This document shows positions 5,031 to 6,567 of a DNA stretch of 6,567 bases, one piece after another. Source of the DNA: an uncultured Burkholderiales bacterium. GTDB lineage: Bacteria > Pseudomonadota > Gammaproteobacteria > Burkholderiales > Burkholderiaceae_E. The notes under the pieces were generated by a model. It did no database searches and was not told the origin of the DNA. It was given only the letters and a program-made list of their open reading frames with translations. The DNA lies in contig CAIKZV010000555.1 of NCBI GenBank assembly GCA_903831925.1, positions 1 through 6,567 of the forward strand. The letters run 5' to 3'. The first letter of the stretch is position 1; each line of letters starts with the position of its first letter. Made by a program: the position numbers and the translations under genes.

Positions 5031-6567
5031 TCAGCGTCGACGTGAGCCCCCGCCCAGCAGCGTGCCAAGGACGCCACGCAGCAGTTCGCGCCCGGCAGCC
5101 GAGCCGATCGAGCGCGCCGCGCTCTTGGCCATCGCCTCAACGATCGAATCCTTGCGCCCGGTCGACTTCGACAGGTCATTGAGCGAACCGCGCAGCGATT
5201 CGGTCCAGTTGCTCTCGTCCGGTACCGGGGCCGTCGTGGCAGGCCCGCCGCGACCGGCAGCGCCGCCAGCGCCGGTGCGGCCCGCGCTCGGCGCAGACCC
5301 AGCGGAGCGCGCGGTCAGCAGTTCATAAGCCGATTCGCGATCCTCGACCGTGTCGTACACCCCCGCCACCACCGACGAGGCGATCAGCGCCTTGCGCTCG
5401 GTGGCATCGATCGGGCCGATGCGCGAGCCGGGTGACACGACGAAGCCGCGCTCGACCATCGAGGGCCGACCCTTCTCGTCGAGCATCGACACCAGCGCCT
5501 CGCCCACCCCAAGTTCGGAAATCGCGGTCTCGACATTGAATGCCGGATTGGCGCGCATGGTCTGCGCGGCCGCCTTGACCGCCTTCTGATCGCGCGGCGT
5601 GAACGCGCGCAGCGCATGCTGGACGCGGTTGCCGAGCTGCCCGAGCACCGAATCAGGAATATCGAGCGGATTCTGGGTCACGAAATAGACGCCCACGCCC
5701 TTGGAGCGAACCAGCCTGACCACCTGCTCGACTTTTTCGAGCAAAGGCCGGGGAGCCTCGGCAAACAGCAGGTGCGCCTCGTCAAAGAAAAACACCAGCT
5801 TGGGTTTGTCGCGATCGCCGACCTCGGGCAGTTTTTCAAAGAGATCGGACAGCAGCCACAGCAAAAAGGCGGCATAAAGCCTTGGCGCATTGAGCAAGCG
5901 ATCGGCCGCCAGGATGTTGACGATGCCCCGGCCATTCGCGTCGGTCTGCATCAGATCATCAAAATTGAGCATCGGCTCGCCGAAAAAGCGATCGGCGCCC
6001 TGCTGATCGAGCGAGACCAGCCCGCGCTGGATTGCACCGATCGAGGCCGCCGAAATATTGCCGTACTCGGTGGTGAACTGCTTGGCGTTGTCGCCCACAT
6101 GCTGAAGCATCGCCCGCAGATCCTTGGCATCGAGCAGCAGCAGGCCACGATCGTCAGCAATCTTGAAGACCAGGTTGAGCACGCCCTCCTGGGTCTCATT
6201 CAGGCTGAGCATGCGTGACAGCAGCATCGGCCCCATGTCCGAGACGGTGGCTCGCAGCGGGTGCCCCGACTCGCCATAGACATCCCACAGCGTCACCGGG
6301 CTGGCCGCGAAGCTCGGCTCAGGAAGCCCGTGGGCGGCGATATGTTTGGTGAGCCGTTCTGTGGCCGTGCCTTTTTGCGAAATGCCGACCAGATCTCCCT
6401 TGACGTCGGCCATGAAGACCGGCACGCCGATCGACGAGAACTTTTCGGCCATGACCTGCAGGGTCACGGTCTTGCCGGTCCCGGTCGCGCCGGTGATCAG
6501 ACCATGCCGATTGGCCAGGGCTGGCAGAAGGCACAGATCGGTGTCGGCGGTGCGGGCAATCAATAAG
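5031..6567 (-). CDS. yjgR: YjgR-family (DUF853) HerA-like P-loop ATPase, 5' end beyond window
   Basis: This is a conserved cytosolic ATPase of the HerA/FtsK-like fold, about 510 residues visible; its cellular role is not established. Counting from the TTG at 6563, GATGTGKT (25-32) is Walker A, FMADVKGDL (50-58) follows the next strand, LVFFFDEAH (256-264) is Walker B, VTQNP (295-299) the polar sensor region, and NRVQHALRAFTPRDQKAVK (312-330) and TMRANPAF (335-342) are family signatures. Residues 419-450 form a Gly/Ala/Pro-rich linker before a short conserved tail (EAMAKSAAR, then LLGGGSRRR). The gene is probably cut by the window edge: the codon before that TTG is TTA, so the frame reads LLIART, which matches the PLLIARTP of E. 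coli YjgR. The true start is thus likely a few codons outside. It is the first visible gene of the minus-strand run. Confidence 0.93.
   Translation of the reverse strand, partial: LLIARTADTDLCLLPALANRHGLITGATGTGKTVTLQVMAEKFSSIGVPVFMADVKGDLVGISQKGTATERLTKHIAAHGLPEPSFAASPVTLWDVYGESGHPLRATVSDMGPMLLSRMLSLNETQEGVLNLVFKIADDRGLLLLDAKDLRAMLQHVGDNAKQFTTEYGNISAASIGAIQRGLVSLDQQGADRFFGEPMLNFDDLMQTDANGRGIVNILAADRLLNAPRLYAAFLLWLLSDLFEKLPEVGDRDKPKLVFFFDEAHLLFAEAPRPLLEKVEQVVRLVRSKGVGVYFVTQNPLDIPDSVLGQLGNRVQHALRAFTPRDQKAVKAAAQTMRANPAFNVETAISELGVGEALVSMLDEKGRPSMVERGFVVSPGSRIGPIDATERKALIASSVVAGVYDTVEDRESAYELLTARSAGSAPSAGRTGAGGAAGRGGPATTAPVPDESNWTESLRGSLNDLSKSTGRKDSIVEAMAKSAARSIGSAAGRELLRGVLGTLLGGGSRRR
5214..5309 (-). 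other. Low-complexity Gly/Ala/Pro linker near the C-terminus of YjgR
   Basis: These codons (residues 419-450) encode a run rich in Gly, Ala, Ser, Thr and Pro with no hydrophobic core, between the ATPase body and the conserved tail. As I recall E. coli YjgR, it also has a variable segment at this place, so this is probably a flexible tether. Confidence 0.55.

Noticed and set aside
3246..5045. A 599-codon open frame on the plus strand opposite the SDR-like and EamA genes
   Set aside because: It lies antisense to two well-supported genes and encodes an Arg/His/Gln/Asp-rich protein with no recognisable domain, as expected from the reverse frame of GC-rich coding DNA. It also runs across the intergenic gap without any start signal.
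5031..6567. YjgR ATPase as a HerA component of an anti-phage system
   Set aside because: It matches the housekeeping YjgR/DUF853 family along its whole visible length, and no nuclease, SIR2 or other defence partner is next to it.
1..6567. Mobile element, CRISPR array, tRNA or rRNA genes
   Set aside because: No tandem spaced repeats, terminal inverted repeats, transposase or integrase motifs, or tRNA-like segments were seen; the genes are continuous and similar in base composition.

Overview
This window looks like an ordinary chromosomal stretch from a GC-rich Gram-negative bacterium, most likely a betaproteobacterium. Third codon positions are strongly G/C. Several proteins (YjgR/DUF853, QorA and TcdA families) read close to their Escherichia coli counterparts as I remember them. 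One gene encodes an exported protein with a PEP-CTERM-type C-terminus, a trait frequent in environmental Betaproteobacteria. The class assignment is inference. I see no phage, IS, CRISPR, tRNA or rRNA signal.

Layout. Positions 1-72 hold the last 23 codons of an unidentified plus-strand gene. It converges on the next gene with a 4-base gap. All other genes are on the minus strand, so they are transcribed from right to left. From the right edge the order is: a YjgR/DUF853 HerA-like ATPase (5031 to beyond 6567, 5' end cut by the window), an EamA/DMT-type membrane transporter (4065-5012), an atypical short-chain dehydrogenase-like protein (3261-4040), a QorA-type quinone oxidoreductase (2260-3228), and the tRNA-modifying enzyme TcdA (1453-2256). 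Gaps between these five genes are 18, 24, 32 and 3 bases, with no terminator in any of them, so they probably form one transcription unit. A hairpin followed by five T residues lies just after tcdA (1405-1425) and is the likely end of that unit. The separate gene at 77-1324 encodes a secreted SGNH/DUF4886-like hydrolase with a variant PEP-CTERM (VPVPG) anchor.

How the genes work together. No single pathway is evident. The operon-like run mixes a conserved ATPase of unknown role, a small-molecule exporter or importer, two nucleotide-cofactor oxidoreductase folds and a tRNA t6A cyclase, which fits a housekeeping cluster better than a dedicated system. The two points most worth following are the SDR protein, where Ser and Arg stand in place of the catalytic Tyr and Lys, and the PEP-CTERM-anchored SGNH hydrolase. 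I did not find a convincing undescribed system here.
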